A DNA stretch of 64,000 nt from Symbiodinium natans (Eukaryota > Sar > Dinophyceae > Suessiales > Symbiodiniaceae), in NCBI GenBank assembly GCA_905221605.1, contig CAJNDS010000520.1:1-64000 (forward strand), in the 5' to 3' direction. Shown here piece by piece: positions 36,607-45,148 of this stretch. Within the stretch, counting starts at the first letter, position 1, and each line of letters opens with the position of its first letter. The notes beneath the pieces were generated by a model that searched no databases, was not told the DNA's origin, and was given only the letters and a program-made list of their open reading frames with translations. The position numbers and the translations under genes are program-made.

Positions 36607-39600
36607 ATGGTAGAACCGGATTTCAATCAAATATTAGATTTTATATTTCACAGTCAGCGGGGCAACATTAAAACCCGCAACAATACAGAGCTCAAAAAGG
36701 TTTTGATAGACGGTAAACAATATCATTATAACAAAGAACAACCACTTTCAAACAGATTAAAAAACAAACTCACAAGTATATCAAAATCACAAGAATACAA
36801 AAGATTTAAAATATTAAAACATGCAACCAAAGGCGTAGCAGTTAGACAAGCACTAAAAAAGTATGCAATCAAACAAAAAGCCAAAATCACAGAAGAACAA
36901 AGCGCATTTAAAAATTATGCTAATTCATATTCAATATCAAACATATCAAAATTATTCAGAGGAACTAGAGGATTAACACATTTGAAATACCAAGAACCAA
37001 GACTGAAAGAATTTTTACAAAGAAACAACAGTATGAAAATAAGAATTGATGTAGACCTTGCTTTTACACATATGGAAACAGAAGAAGAAGCTATATTCAA
37101 AATAACGAGCAGAATTTATCCAATATTAAACGAAGAAGAACTAACAAATACAATTAATAACATGGCATCAGACATAGAAATCAAAATAGGTAACAGTTCA
37201 TTAAACAAATCAGGTTATAAGATAAACCATGTTGAAAAAATAACAATACATTATGACAAATACAACCCAACTAGAGCAGGCAGGTTTATAAACCTGCCAG
37301 AATGGATAGCGAAAAAGAGAGCATGTATTAATATTAAGAATGAAGACGACATGTGTTTCAAATATTGTGTTCAATGTAAATTTTATGATATATACAAGAA
37401 AGACCACCCAGAGAGATTATTTCATTATAATAAAGTTAAACAAGAAGATAATCTAATTAATTGGGATGGTGTAATGTTCCCAGCATCAAATGAAGATATT
37501 GAAACATTTGAGCAAATAAACAAAGAAAGTATATCAGTTAATGTATATAAGACAGACCCAAACGGAACAAATACAATAATAGTTCACAGAGTAACTGAAA
37601 TTAAAAAACCATCATGTCACATTAACTTATTATTAATAGAGAATAATGAGAATACCCATTATGTATTAATAAAGGACTTTCACAAGTTAATGAGTGCACA
37701 AACCAATAAACACAAAGAAAAATTATTCCATTGTAGATTTTGTCAGAGAGGATTTCAACAAGAACGGTTATTAACAGCACACGAACTTAAAGGTTGTATG
37801 GTACATGAGGTTCAACAAACAAAAATGCCAGAGGAAAAAGAAAAGATGAGTTTCTCTAAATATTATAAAAAGTTGAGATGTCCATATGTAATTTATGGAG
37901 ATTTTGAATGTTTAACAACACCATCAAATGAGGGAATGAAAGGAGTTTATCAAAATCATCGTCCCTGTGGTTTTATGCTGAACGTTGTAAACAGTATAAC
38001 AAATGAAACAACACCGTATTTATATAGAGGTGAGGATTGTATGGAAAAGTTCTGTTCAACAATGAACAAAATTAGACAGGACATCTTTAACAAAATGCAT
38101 AATGTCAAGAAAATTAACATCACCAAACAACAAGAGGAAGAGCACAAGAAAGCTAAAACTTGTTTTATATGTGGTGGTTGCTTCAATCCTAAAGACCCTG
38201 CCAAAACCAAAGTTCAAGACCACTGCCACTTCACAGGTTTGTATAGAGGTCCAGCACATAATAAATGTAATCTTGATTATTGTTTCAAATACTTTAGAAT
38301 TCCAGTTTTCTTTCATAACCTTAAAAATTATGATGCTCATCTCATAATATCCAATCTTGACAAACTCAACACAGAAAAAGAGAATGTAAGTGTAATAGCA
38401 CAGAACAGCGAAAAATATGTTACCTTCTCATTAAAACAACTGGAGTTTAAGGACACCTTTAGTTTCTTGTCATCTTCACTTGACAAGCTTGTTAAATTGA
38501 CCAAGTATGAGAACGATGAAAAAAGAACCAACTGGCAAGATAATTTTTATCATAGTAAGAAAAGTTTATATATAAATAATGATATTGATTTAGATTTACT
38601 AACAGACAAGGGAGTTTATCCTTACGACTACTTCACAAACTTCAATAAATTCAATGAAACAAAGTTACCTAAAAAAGAAGACTTTTACAGTAAGCTGACG
38701 GAAGAACACATTAAGGATACAGAATATGAAAGAGCACAAAAGATATGGAAACATTTTAATATTCAGAACCTAGGTCAATACCACGACTTGTATCTTCAAA
38801 CAGATGTGTTATTATTAACAGATGTGTTTGAAAATTTCAGAACCAAATGTTTAGAAGACTACGGCTTGGACCCTGCCCATTATATAACACTTCCTAATTT
38901 CTCATGGGATGCAATGCTTTTAAAATCAGGCATAGAACTAGATTTAATATATGATGAGGAGGTGTATAAAACAACAGAGCATGGGCTTCGCGGTGGGATG
39001 TGCCAAGTGTCCCATAGAAAGGTAGAGGCAAACAACCCATACATGGGGGAAGATTATGATGAAAATAAAGAAATTTCATACATTAATTATCTTGACGCTA
39101 ATAACTTGTATGGTTTAGCAATGTCACAAAAACTACCATACAAAGATGTTCAATACAGTAACAAAAAGTTTACAGAGGAAGATGTTTTAAATTATGAGGA
39201 TAATGAAGAAGGATATATATTAGATGTTGATTTAGAGTATCCAAAGGAATTACACGATAAACACAGTGACTACCCACTAGCACCTGAAATTATGAACGTG
39301 ACAGTAGATATGTTAAGTGACAAACAAAAAGAAATATACAAAGCATATCATCAAGACAAAGACCCAAAGGACGAGAAAACATATAAGTTAATACTGTCTC
39401 TTATGGATAAAACAAATTATGTTGTTCACATCAAGCTATTAAAATATTATTTACAACAAGGACTAAAAATTAAGAAAGTTAATAAAGTAATATCATTCAA
39501 GCAAAAGGCATGGTTAAAACCTTGGATTGATTTTAACACCAATAAGAGAAAATCAGCTACATCCGATTTTGAGAAGGACATGTATAAATTAATGAATAAC

Positions 39601-40371
39601 GCGGTGTATGGAAAAACGATGGAGAATGTGAGAAACCACATTAACTTTGAGTTGGTGGACACACCTGAACGTTATCAAAAATGTGTGAACAACCCAACTT
39701 TCAAACATAGACATATCATAAACGAAAACCTAGTAGGAGTGGAAAAGTTAAAAGAAACAGTAAAATTAAGTAAACCTATATATGTTGGTATGTCAATTCT
39801 TGACCTCTCTAAATTACATATGTATTCATTTTATTATGATGTGTTAAAAGAGAAATATCAAGATGATATTAAATTAGTATATACCGATACAGATAGTTTT
39901 GTTATTCATACTAAAACAAAAGACATATACGAAGACTTCAAAGAAATAAATAATCATATGGATTTTAGTGGATATGATAAGGCTCACAAGTGTTATGACC
40001 CAACAAATAAGAAAGTGCTAGGTAAATTCAAGGATGAATGCGATGGAAAAATTATAACACACTTCATAGGGTTGAAACCGAAATCATACTCTTTCAAGAT
40101 ACACAAGGAAGACAAGGAAGAAAAGAAATCTAAAGGAATTGTGAAACATAAAGTAAAGAAGGAATTAAATTATAAGAACTATGAGGACACACTAACAGAC
40201 AATAAATGTGACACAGTTCAGTTCAACAGCATTAGGAGCAAAAACCACAACATATACACAATAACACAAGTTAAACAATCATTATCATCGTATGATAACA
40301 AGAGATATTATATTGATAGTATTAACAGTGTTCCATTTGGGTTTAGAGGGAGTAAGTTTATAAAAGTATAA
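36607..40371 (+). CDS. polB: protein-primed family B DNA polymerase (DNA_pol_B_2)
   Basis: Replicates the linear element using a terminal protein as primer, as in Polintons and adenoviruses. Residue numbers count from the first ATG (36607; 1254 residues); the frame is open back to a TTG at 36169, 146 codons upstream. Exonuclease motifs are D432-F-E434 (YGDFEC), N571...D576 (HNLKNYD) and Y729-L-Q-T-D733. Polymerase motif A is D830 (LDANNLYG), motif B is K994-LMNNAVYG, and motif C is YTDTDS with D1094 and D1096. All catalytic residues are present. A C2HC finger (C376, C379, H392, C397) precedes the exonuclease. A CFIC...DHCH...KCN element (C519-C554), resembling the endonuclease VII-type zinc insert seen in many mobile-element polymerases, lies between exonuclease motifs I and II. 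No separate terminal protein gene is recognised; the long N-terminal part may supply it. Start choice is uncertain. Confidence 0.95.
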   Translation: MVEPDFNQILDFIFHSQRGNIKTRNNTELKKVLIDGKQYHYNKEQPLSNRLKNKLTSISKSQEYKRFKILKHATKGVAVRQALKKYAIKQKAKITEEQSAFKNYANSYSISNISKLFRGTRGLTHLKYQEPRLKEFLQRNNSMKIRIDVDLAFTHMETEEEAIFKITSRIYPILNEEELTNTINNMASDIEIKIGNSSLNKSGYKINHVEKITIHYDKYNPTRAGRFINLPEWIAKKRACINIKNEDDMCFKYCVQCKFYDIYKKDHPERLFHYNKVKQEDNLINWDGVMFPASNEDIETFEQINKESISVNVYKTDPNGTNTIIVHRVTEIKKPSCHINLLLIENNENTHYVLIKDFHKLMSAQTNKHKEKLFHCRFCQRGFQQERLLTAHELKGCMVHEVQQTKMPEEKEKMSFSKYYKKLRCPYVIYGDFECLTTPSNEGMKGVYQNHRPCGFMLNVVNSITNETTPYLYRGEDCMEKFCSTMNKIRQDIFNKMHNVKKINITKQQEEEHKKAKTCFICGGCFNPKDPAKTKVQDHCHFTGLYRGPAHNKCNLDYCFKYFRIPVFFHNLKNYDAHLIISNLDKLNTEKENVSVIAQNSEKYVTFSLKQLEFKDTFSFLSSSLDKLVKLTKYENDEKRTNWQDNFYHSKKSLYINNDIDLDLLTDKGVYPYDYFTNFNKFNETKLPKKEDFYSKLTEEHIKDTEYERAQKIWKHFNIQNLGQYHDLYLQTDVLLLTDVFENFRTKCLEDYGLDPAHYITLPNFSWDAMLLKSGIELDLIYDEEVYKTTEHGLRGGMCQVSHRKVEANNPYMGEDYDENKEISYINYLDANNLYGLAMSQKLPYKDVQYSNKKFTEEDVLNYEDNEEGYILDVDLEYPKELHDKHSDYPLAPEIMNVTVDMLSDKQKEIYKAYHQDKDPKDEKTYKLILSLMDKTNYVVHIKLLKYYLQQGLKIKKVNKVISFKQKAWLKPWIDFNTNKRKSATSDFEKDMYKLMNNAVYGKTMENVRNHINFELVDTPERYQKCVNNPTFKHRHIINENLVGVEKLKETVKLSKPIYVGMSILDLSKLHMYSFYYDVLKEKYQDDIKLVYTDTDSFVIHTKTKDIYEDFKEINNHMDFSGYDKAHKCYDPTNKKVLGKFKDECDGKIITHFIGLKPKSYSFKIHKEDKEEKKSKGIVKHKVKKELNYKNYEDTLTDNKCDTVQFNSIRSKNHNIYTITQVKQSLSSYDNKRYYIDSINSVPFGFRGSKFIKV

Positions 40372-40381
40372 ATATAAGCTT

Positions 40382-40609
40382 CTATTTAAGTTTTCGTTTA
40401 TCGTTGTATGCTTTCATACTGTTTAAACATTCACAACAAGTAACAGTGGTTCTATACTGTGATAAATACCTACCCGTTTTACAATGATAATATCTCTTAA
40501 AATACACTAAATTTTTAAACTTTTTACATCTAACACACTGCCTTTCACAATGAGGAGGATGATAATCAGTATTGAAATCCATTGTTATTTTATCAACATA
40601 TATTGTCAT
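40382..40609 (-). CDS. small zinc-ribbon-like protein, unknown function
   Basis: A 75-residue, lysine- and tyrosine-rich protein starting at ATG (40609). It contains the pairs C-V-R-C and C-C-E-C separated by about 30 residues, plus HCER and HCK, a pattern fitting a zinc ribbon. It ends 10 bases from the polymerase stop in convergent orientation. PLVs often carry such small zinc proteins, possibly as DNA-binding regulators, but I do not recognise a family. Confidence 0.7.
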   Translation of the reverse strand: MTIYVDKITMDFNTDYHPPHCERQCVRCKKFKNLVYFKRYYHCKTGRYLSQYRTTVTCCECLNSMKAYNDKRKLK

Positions 40610-40628
40610 ATTATATTATTTTACAATA

Positions 40629-40656
40629 TTTATCATAATTCATTAATTATGATAAA
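40629..40656. promoter_or_regulatory. perfect 12-bp inverted repeat upstream of the zinc-ribbon gene
   Basis: Arms TTTATCATAATT and AATTATGATAAA are separated by CATT. The repeat sits about 20-45 bases upstream of the minus-strand start at 40609, a position suited to a dimeric regulator or promoter element. Confidence 0.6.
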
Positions 40657-40692
40657 CGTTGTTTCAAACTAATTAACCATTGCCACGCTCTT

Positions 40693-40785
40693 ATGACGTG
40701 CTTATGGAAGGCACACTGGGGAAATGGTTCTATGTGGGGCGCTGTAGATATTATAAGTAAATCACTCTTTAAAACACTATTTTAA
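40693..40785 (+). CDS. possible 30-residue Trp-rich peptide
   Basis: A tiny ATG-initiated frame coding for a peptide with three tryptophans (CLWKAHWGNG and MWGAVDII) and a hydrophobic, amphipathic-looking C-terminal half (IISKSLFKTLF). It coincides with a local G+C-rich island in very AT-rich intergenic DNA, which the tryptophan and glycine codons partly explain. Its 3' end overlaps the end of the convergent gene at 40777 by nine bases. There is no independent support, so chance is possible. Confidence 0.25.
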   Translation: MTCLWKAHWGNGSMWGAVDIISKSLFKTLF

Positions 40786-40974
40786 CAATTCTTCTAACTG
40801 ATAAAACTCAAACAACAACTTAAATCGTTTCTTATACTGACGTAAATGTTGATAATCATCTAATTCATCTGTTATAGCACTTAACCTAGCATTATACATT
40901 CTTATCTTTCGTCGTTCAATTAACCAAGCGCTTTTACTTTCTTTGTTTTCTTTCTTCGGAAACAAACAATCCAT
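40777..40974 (-). CDS. small basic helical protein, unknown function
   Basis: 65 residues from ATG at 40974, rich in Lys, Arg, Glu and Leu with no cysteine pattern. The middle and end (about residues 20-65) look continuously helical and could form a coiled coil. It is divergent from the packaging ATPase gene with only 36 bases between the starts, so the two share a promoter region. Confidence 0.65.
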   Translation of the reverse strand: MDCLFPKKENKESKSAWLIERRKIRMYNARLSAITDELDDYQHLRQYKKRFKLLFEFYQLEELLK

Positions 40975-41010
40975 ATATTAATATGTATATATTATTTCTA
41001 TTTATTAGTA

Positions 41011-41811
41011 ATGATAACACCTATAGTCAAACCAGTTAATGTAAAGGAATATGATTTCAAACAATCTAAATACGATGTAGCGCCTAGATTACCCGCGTCT
41101 ATGATTATATCAGCACCATCGGGTTCGGGTAAAACAATTTTGTTACAGTCACTAATTTTAGATATTTATAGAAATTGCTTTGCTCGTATTTACATATGGT
41201 CGCCCAGTATAAATGTGGATAGTATATGGATACCTGTCAAGAAATACATAAAAGATGAAATGAAGGTAGATACTGAAAAAGAGCAGTGTTTCTTTGAAGA
41301 ATATGTCGCAACAGATTTACAACAAGTTATAGAAAGACACCATAAAGTTATAGAATACCAGAAGAAAAATGACCATAAAACATTGCATTCGTGCCTACTC
41401 GTAATAGACGATATGGCAGACAACGAAAAATTTAGCAGACATTCAAGTTTGTTAAATCAGTTATATGTGCGCGGGAGACACAATGCCCTAACCGTGGTCA
41501 CAAGCGTGCAAGCATACAGGGCATTGTCAAGAATTATTCGTGTTAATTCAAGACAGTTATTTTTCTTCAAGATGAGAAACTATAAAGAGATAGAGACAAT
41601 GACCGAGGAGCTCGCAGCGATGTTAATAAATAAAAAGATGTTGGCAGATGCTAAAAACATAGCAGAAGCAAAACGGCTATTGTTAGAGATTTACAACGAA
41701 GCCACAGAAGAACAGTTTAGCTTTCTGTATGTCAATTTGATGAAGCAGGATGTTAATGAAGTATTTATGAAAAACTTTACACATAGAATAATTGTTGAGG
41801 AAGGCATATAA
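41011..41811 (+). CDS. A32/FtsK-HerA-type genome-packaging ATPase
   Basis: A 266-residue P-loop ATPase expected to pump DNA into preformed capsids. The Walker A motif is APSGSGKT (K41, T42), starting about 35 residues into the protein after a strand (MIISAP). Walker B is LLVIDD (D133, D134). A sensor-like strand NALTVVTSVQ and the downstream R-x-N pattern (IIRVNSRQ) follow, as in the poxvirus A32 and Polinton ATPases. Length matches the family (about 240-300). The ATG at 41011 is only 36 bases from the divergent start at 40974. It is followed after 31 bases by the GIY-YIG gene. Confidence 0.92.
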   Translation: MITPIVKPVNVKEYDFKQSKYDVAPRLPASMIISAPSGSGKTILLQSLILDIYRNCFARIYIWSPSINVDSIWIPVKKYIKDEMKVDTEKEQCFFEEYVATDLQQVIERHHKVIEYQKKNDHKTLHSCLLVIDDMADNEKFSRHSSLLNQLYVRGRHNALTVVTSVQAYRALSRIIRVNSRQLFFFKMRNYKEIETMTEELAAMLINKKMLADAKNIAEAKRLLLEIYNEATEEQFSFLYVNLMKQDVNEVFMKNFTHRIIVEEGI

Positions 41812-41842
41812 AGAATAAAAGCTTTTAAGATATTATAAAGTA

Positions 41843-42676
41843 ATGCCGCGAAAACCCATTGATTACAGCAAAACAAGTTTCTACAAAATTGTTTGTAAAG
41901 ATTTAAACGTTAAAGACTGCTATATAGGTCATACCAGTGATTTTACAATGCGCAAGTATGAACACAAAAGTGTTTGTAATAATCCGAACAGCAAACAATA
42001 TAATCATAACTTGTATCAAACAATAAGAGGAAATGGAAATTGGCAGAATTGGGATATGGTGCTAATTGAAATGACACCGATGACAAACAACCTTGAAGCA
42101 CGGAAAAGAGAGCGTGAGATTTTAGAACAACATAATGCCACACTGAACCAAATATTTCCAGAACGTAGCAAACAAGAATATTACCAGACTAACAAAGATG
42201 TTATTAATGAGCGAAATAAACAAAACTATATAAATAACCGAGAACAACGACTTAAAAACAATAAGGAATATCGTGAGAACAACAAAGAATATTTAAATAA
42301 GAAAAGCAATGATTATTACCACGACCATAGAGAAGAACAGTGTGAAAAACGCAAGAAATACAGACAAAACAATAAAGAACAAATAGCGGAGCAAAAGAAA
42401 CAACACTACGAGCAAAACAAAGAATATTACCAACAATATCATAAAGAATACCACCAACAACATAAAGAAGAAAAGAAAGAATATGATAAAATTTATCGTG
42501 AGAATAACAAAGACAGAAAGCGAGAGAATGACAAGATATATCGTGAAAACAACAGAGATAAATTACTCGCTAAAGTTGAATGTGCCTGTGGCAATACATA
42601 CGTTTATAAAAACAAGTCAAGACATGAAAAGTGCAACAAACACCAAGAATATTTAAAATCGTTAGAACAAGATTAA
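41843..42676 (+). CDS. GIY-YIG endonuclease with charged repeat arm and C-terminal zinc module
   Basis: 277 residues. The N-terminal 95 residues form a GIY-YIG nuclease domain: the GIY position is degenerate (SFYKI, residues 12-16), YIG is Y27-G29, followed by R37, H41 and a candidate catalytic Glu in NNLEARKRE. Residues 110-240 are a low-complexity arm rich in N, K, E, Y and Q with recurrent KEYRENN/KIYRENN units. The C-terminus has C-x-C-G...SRHEKCNKH, a Cys/His module. Such nucleases act in homing or recombination; in giant viruses and PLVs they are common accessory genes. It ends in a palindromic spacer facing the convergent fibre gene. Confidence 0.85.
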   Translation: MPRKPIDYSKTSFYKIVCKDLNVKDCYIGHTSDFTMRKYEHKSVCNNPNSKQYNHNLYQTIRGNGNWQNWDMVLIEMTPMTNNLEARKREREILEQHNATLNQIFPERSKQEYYQTNKDVINERNKQNYINNREQRLKNNKEYRENNKEYLNKKSNDYYHDHREEQCEKRKKYRQNNKEQIAEQKKQHYEQNKEYYQQYHKEYHQQHKEEKKEYDKIYRENNKDRKRENDKIYRENNRDKLLAKVECACGNTYVYKNKSRHEKCNKHQEYLKSLEQD

Positions 42677-42705
42677 TAATATTATTAATGAATAATATTA
42701 TTAAT
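42672..42705. terminator. palindromic hairpin between convergent genes
   Basis: ATTAATAATATTATTAAT is followed by G and its near-complete repeat AATAATATTATTAAT. It can form a stem of about 15 bp overlapping the stops of both the nuclease (ending 42676) and the fibre gene (ending 42701). Its placement suggests bidirectional termination. Confidence 0.6.
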
Positions 42706-45094
42706 CACTATCGCTTTTTCCTTTCCCTATGCCCTTCAATTTATTTATTTCCTTCTTCAGCTTTTCCACATCATTTATTGTTGTCTGTAAAGCACTCCAT
42801 AAAATAGGAACACAAGACGTATAATCAAACTTTAAATATCCATCTTTACCTTCTTTAACTAAATTTTGCCATTCTTTAGGAAATCCCTTATAATCAGAAA
42901 AGTCATTTGCAATCATTCCAACATTCGTTCTATCTTCATTCCTACCATCAATAAATTTATAAGTTTTTGGAACAATGTATTTAACTAATTCCACTGCCTT
43001 TTTCTGGTCAAGTTCCTTAATATCTTTTTTCAGTCGTTTATCGGAACTTGGAATTAAAGACCCAGTATATTCAATATCTCCATTAACAAGAATGCCACCT
43101 GGTGAGATTGAAAATACATCATTAGGTACTGAAACACTACCAAAATAAAATGCAAATTCACCACCTGCATCAGTATTTAAAAACTGTATCTGGTCTACGG
43201 TGCTTATTGTTTCTTGTGTTATTTCTAAATTATTCATTTTAACTTTACCATCTGTTATTTTAATTTCTGGTGTGCTACTTTCTAAACCAACAGTTAAATT
43301 AATATCTCCTAATGTATCACCATTTCTGATATATAACTTATATTGAGTATCTAATACTTCTCTGAACTCTGATGAATTTTGAAACTTCATTTTTCCCCAA
43401 GTTATTAAATCTGCTTCGGCTGTTAAATTACCAATACTATTAAAAGTAAGATTATTTGTAACTGCTCTATTTAATGTAATTCCGTTAGTGTCGTTTAATT
43501 GTAAAGCAATAGTGCCAGTAGTCGGGTCAGTTGTTCTATTTGCTTGTAATGAGAAATTTATTTCATTTGTTGATATTACATTTAATGAGTTATTAGCATC
43601 ACTACGCTGAAATATCCTACCTGAATTATTGACATAGATATCACCATTAAATGTTGATGTGTTTTGAAATGATGAGGTGCCACCAAAATTAGCATTCCCA
43701 CCACTTACATTTAGTTTATTTGCGCCTTGAATTGCTCCGATGCCTAAACTTAAACAATAGACACCATTACCATTTGCAGTATTTAATAAAAGTAATGAAG
43801 AACTGTCATTGCTTGTATTATAAGCATTAATATTAAATGAGTTAAATTTTAAATACCCTTGTGCGTTTTTTACAGTTAAAACATTACTAGCGTCTGTTGT
43901 ATTTTTATAAAATGTTAATCCATTGGCATTATTAATATTAGCGTTTTCTCCATCAAAATTTAAATCAGTTGTTAAATCAATATCACCATCTACCTTTAAA
44001 TTCTGTCTAATAATAGCACTATCAACAACATCTAATGTATAACCTCCTGTTAATGTTTCTATTCCTGTATCTACTAATAATGAATGTGTTTTAACATATT
44101 GATTAGCATTATTATTTAAACTCAATATTCTTCCAGTATCACCAACTGAATTATAACAATCAATATTATCATTATTAAAAGTAATATAATTATCAGTATT
44201 TCTAACTGTAAATGATAAATTAGCATCTGCTGTATTTTCTATTACCAGACCACCTGTTGGAGTTTCTATTTTTCCTGACATTTTATATCCTGCATTATTA
44301 TTAGATAAATCAAGTTGTTTAATAGCGTTATCTGATGTATTATTGCAAAATATTTTATCTCCTTGTAAAGTTATATAACTCGTTGCGTTTTTAAACTCTG
44401 CTAATACTTTATCTCCTCCTCCTGTTTGATTACTAAATAATAATCCCGCTACTGGCGATATATTAATAGTTGAGTTGTTTAATGTTAAACCGCTATGAAT
44501 AACTGTAGGGGCGCTACAATCAATAATAGGATTGGCACTAAATCTAGTGGTAAAATCAGACTTGGGAACTCGTAAATCCAATAAATTATCAATTTCTGTA
44601 TCTGTATAACCCGAACCGGCACCTACTAAAGCATCTACTTCGGTTTTATTATAGTAGTTGGTTTGTATCTGTGTATTAGTCTGAAAATTAGTAGATAAAT
44701 TTGTATCAATTTCGGATTTATTATAATAATTAACGGCTAGTTGTGCATTAGTTTGATAATTAGTTGATAAATTTGTGTCTATTTGTGTTGATGTATAATA
44801 GTTAGTAAATGTAGCATCTATTTCTGTTTTATTGTAAAAGTTGGTTGCTAGAACTGTGTTAGTTTGGTAGTTGTTAGTTAAGTCATCGTTAATAGCATTG
44901 ATATTATTAAAGTTTTGCAGTTGCTTACTATTTAAAACTGCGATGGCGTCTGTGTTTGCTTGAATGTTTGAAGAGTTTGCTGTGTCAATGTCTCCTAGTT
45001 CTGTTTTTGTTGCATATATTTGTGAAATGTCTGTTCCACTGACAACAATACTATCTGCTGTTAATGTGCTTGTATTATTGAGTGTCAAAGGCAT
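42701..45094 (-). CDS. fibre-like protein with C-terminal S74 intramolecular chaperone
   Basis: 797 residues. The C-terminal ~115 residues form a peptidase S74 domain with the motif S684-D-K-R-L-K689, whose Ser-Lys pair performs self-cleavage after trimerisation in phage tailspikes, and an ending rich in Leu/Lys that can coil (VEKLKKEINKLKG). The N-terminal 160 residues contain about five repeats of the NYYNKTEIDTNLSTN(Y/F)QTN type, expected to make a trimeric shaft. The middle (180-680) is Asn/Thr-rich beta-structure like phage and algal-virus fibres. It probably forms a host-binding spike on the capsid. It lies directly downstream of the MCP gene on the same strand, separated by a hairpin spacer. 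Confidence 0.88.
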   Translation of the reverse strand: MPLTLNNTSTLTADSIVVSGTDISQIYATKTELGDIDTANSSNIQANTDAIAVLNSKQLQNFNNINAINDDLTNNYQTNTVLATNFYNKTEIDATFTNYYTSTQIDTNLSTNYQTNAQLAVNYYNKSEIDTNLSTNFQTNTQIQTNYYNKTEVDALVGAGSGYTDTEIDNLLDLRVPKSDFTTRFSANPIIDCSAPTVIHSGLTLNNSTINISPVAGLLFSNQTGGGDKVLAEFKNATSYITLQGDKIFCNNTSDNAIKQLDLSNNNAGYKMSGKIETPTGGLVIENTADANLSFTVRNTDNYITFNNDNIDCYNSVGDTGRILSLNNNANQYVKTHSLLVDTGIETLTGGYTLDVVDSAIIRQNLKVDGDIDLTTDLNFDGENANINNANGLTFYKNTTDASNVLTVKNAQGYLKFNSFNINAYNTSNDSSSLLLLNTANGNGVYCLSLGIGAIQGANKLNVSGGNANFGGTSSFQNTSTFNGDIYVNNSGRIFQRSDANNSLNVISTNEINFSLQANRTTDPTTGTIALQLNDTNGITLNRAVTNNLTFNSIGNLTAEADLITWGKMKFQNSSEFREVLDTQYKLYIRNGDTLGDINLTVGLESSTPEIKITDGKVKMNNLEITQETISTVDQIQFLNTDAGGEFAFYFGSVSVPNDVFSISPGGILVNGDIEYTGSLIPSSDKRLKKDIKELDQKKAVELVKYIVPKTYKFIDGRNEDRTNVGMIANDFSDYKGFPKEWQNLVKEGKDGYLKFDYTSCVPILWSALQTTINDVEKLKKEINKLKGIGKGKSDSD

Positions 45095-45097
45095 TAG

Positions 45098-45137
45098 TTA
45101 ATATTAATAAAATAGATAATTATTTTATTAATATTAA
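45098..45137. terminator. 17-bp perfect hairpin between MCP and fibre genes
   Basis: Arms TTAATATTAATAAAATA and its exact complement flank a GATAAT loop. The hairpin occupies most of the 54-base gap between the end of the MCP gene (45149) and the fibre start (45094). It may terminate the MCP transcript or hold part of the fibre promoter. Confidence 0.65.
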
Positions 45138-45148
45138 TTATCTCAAAA

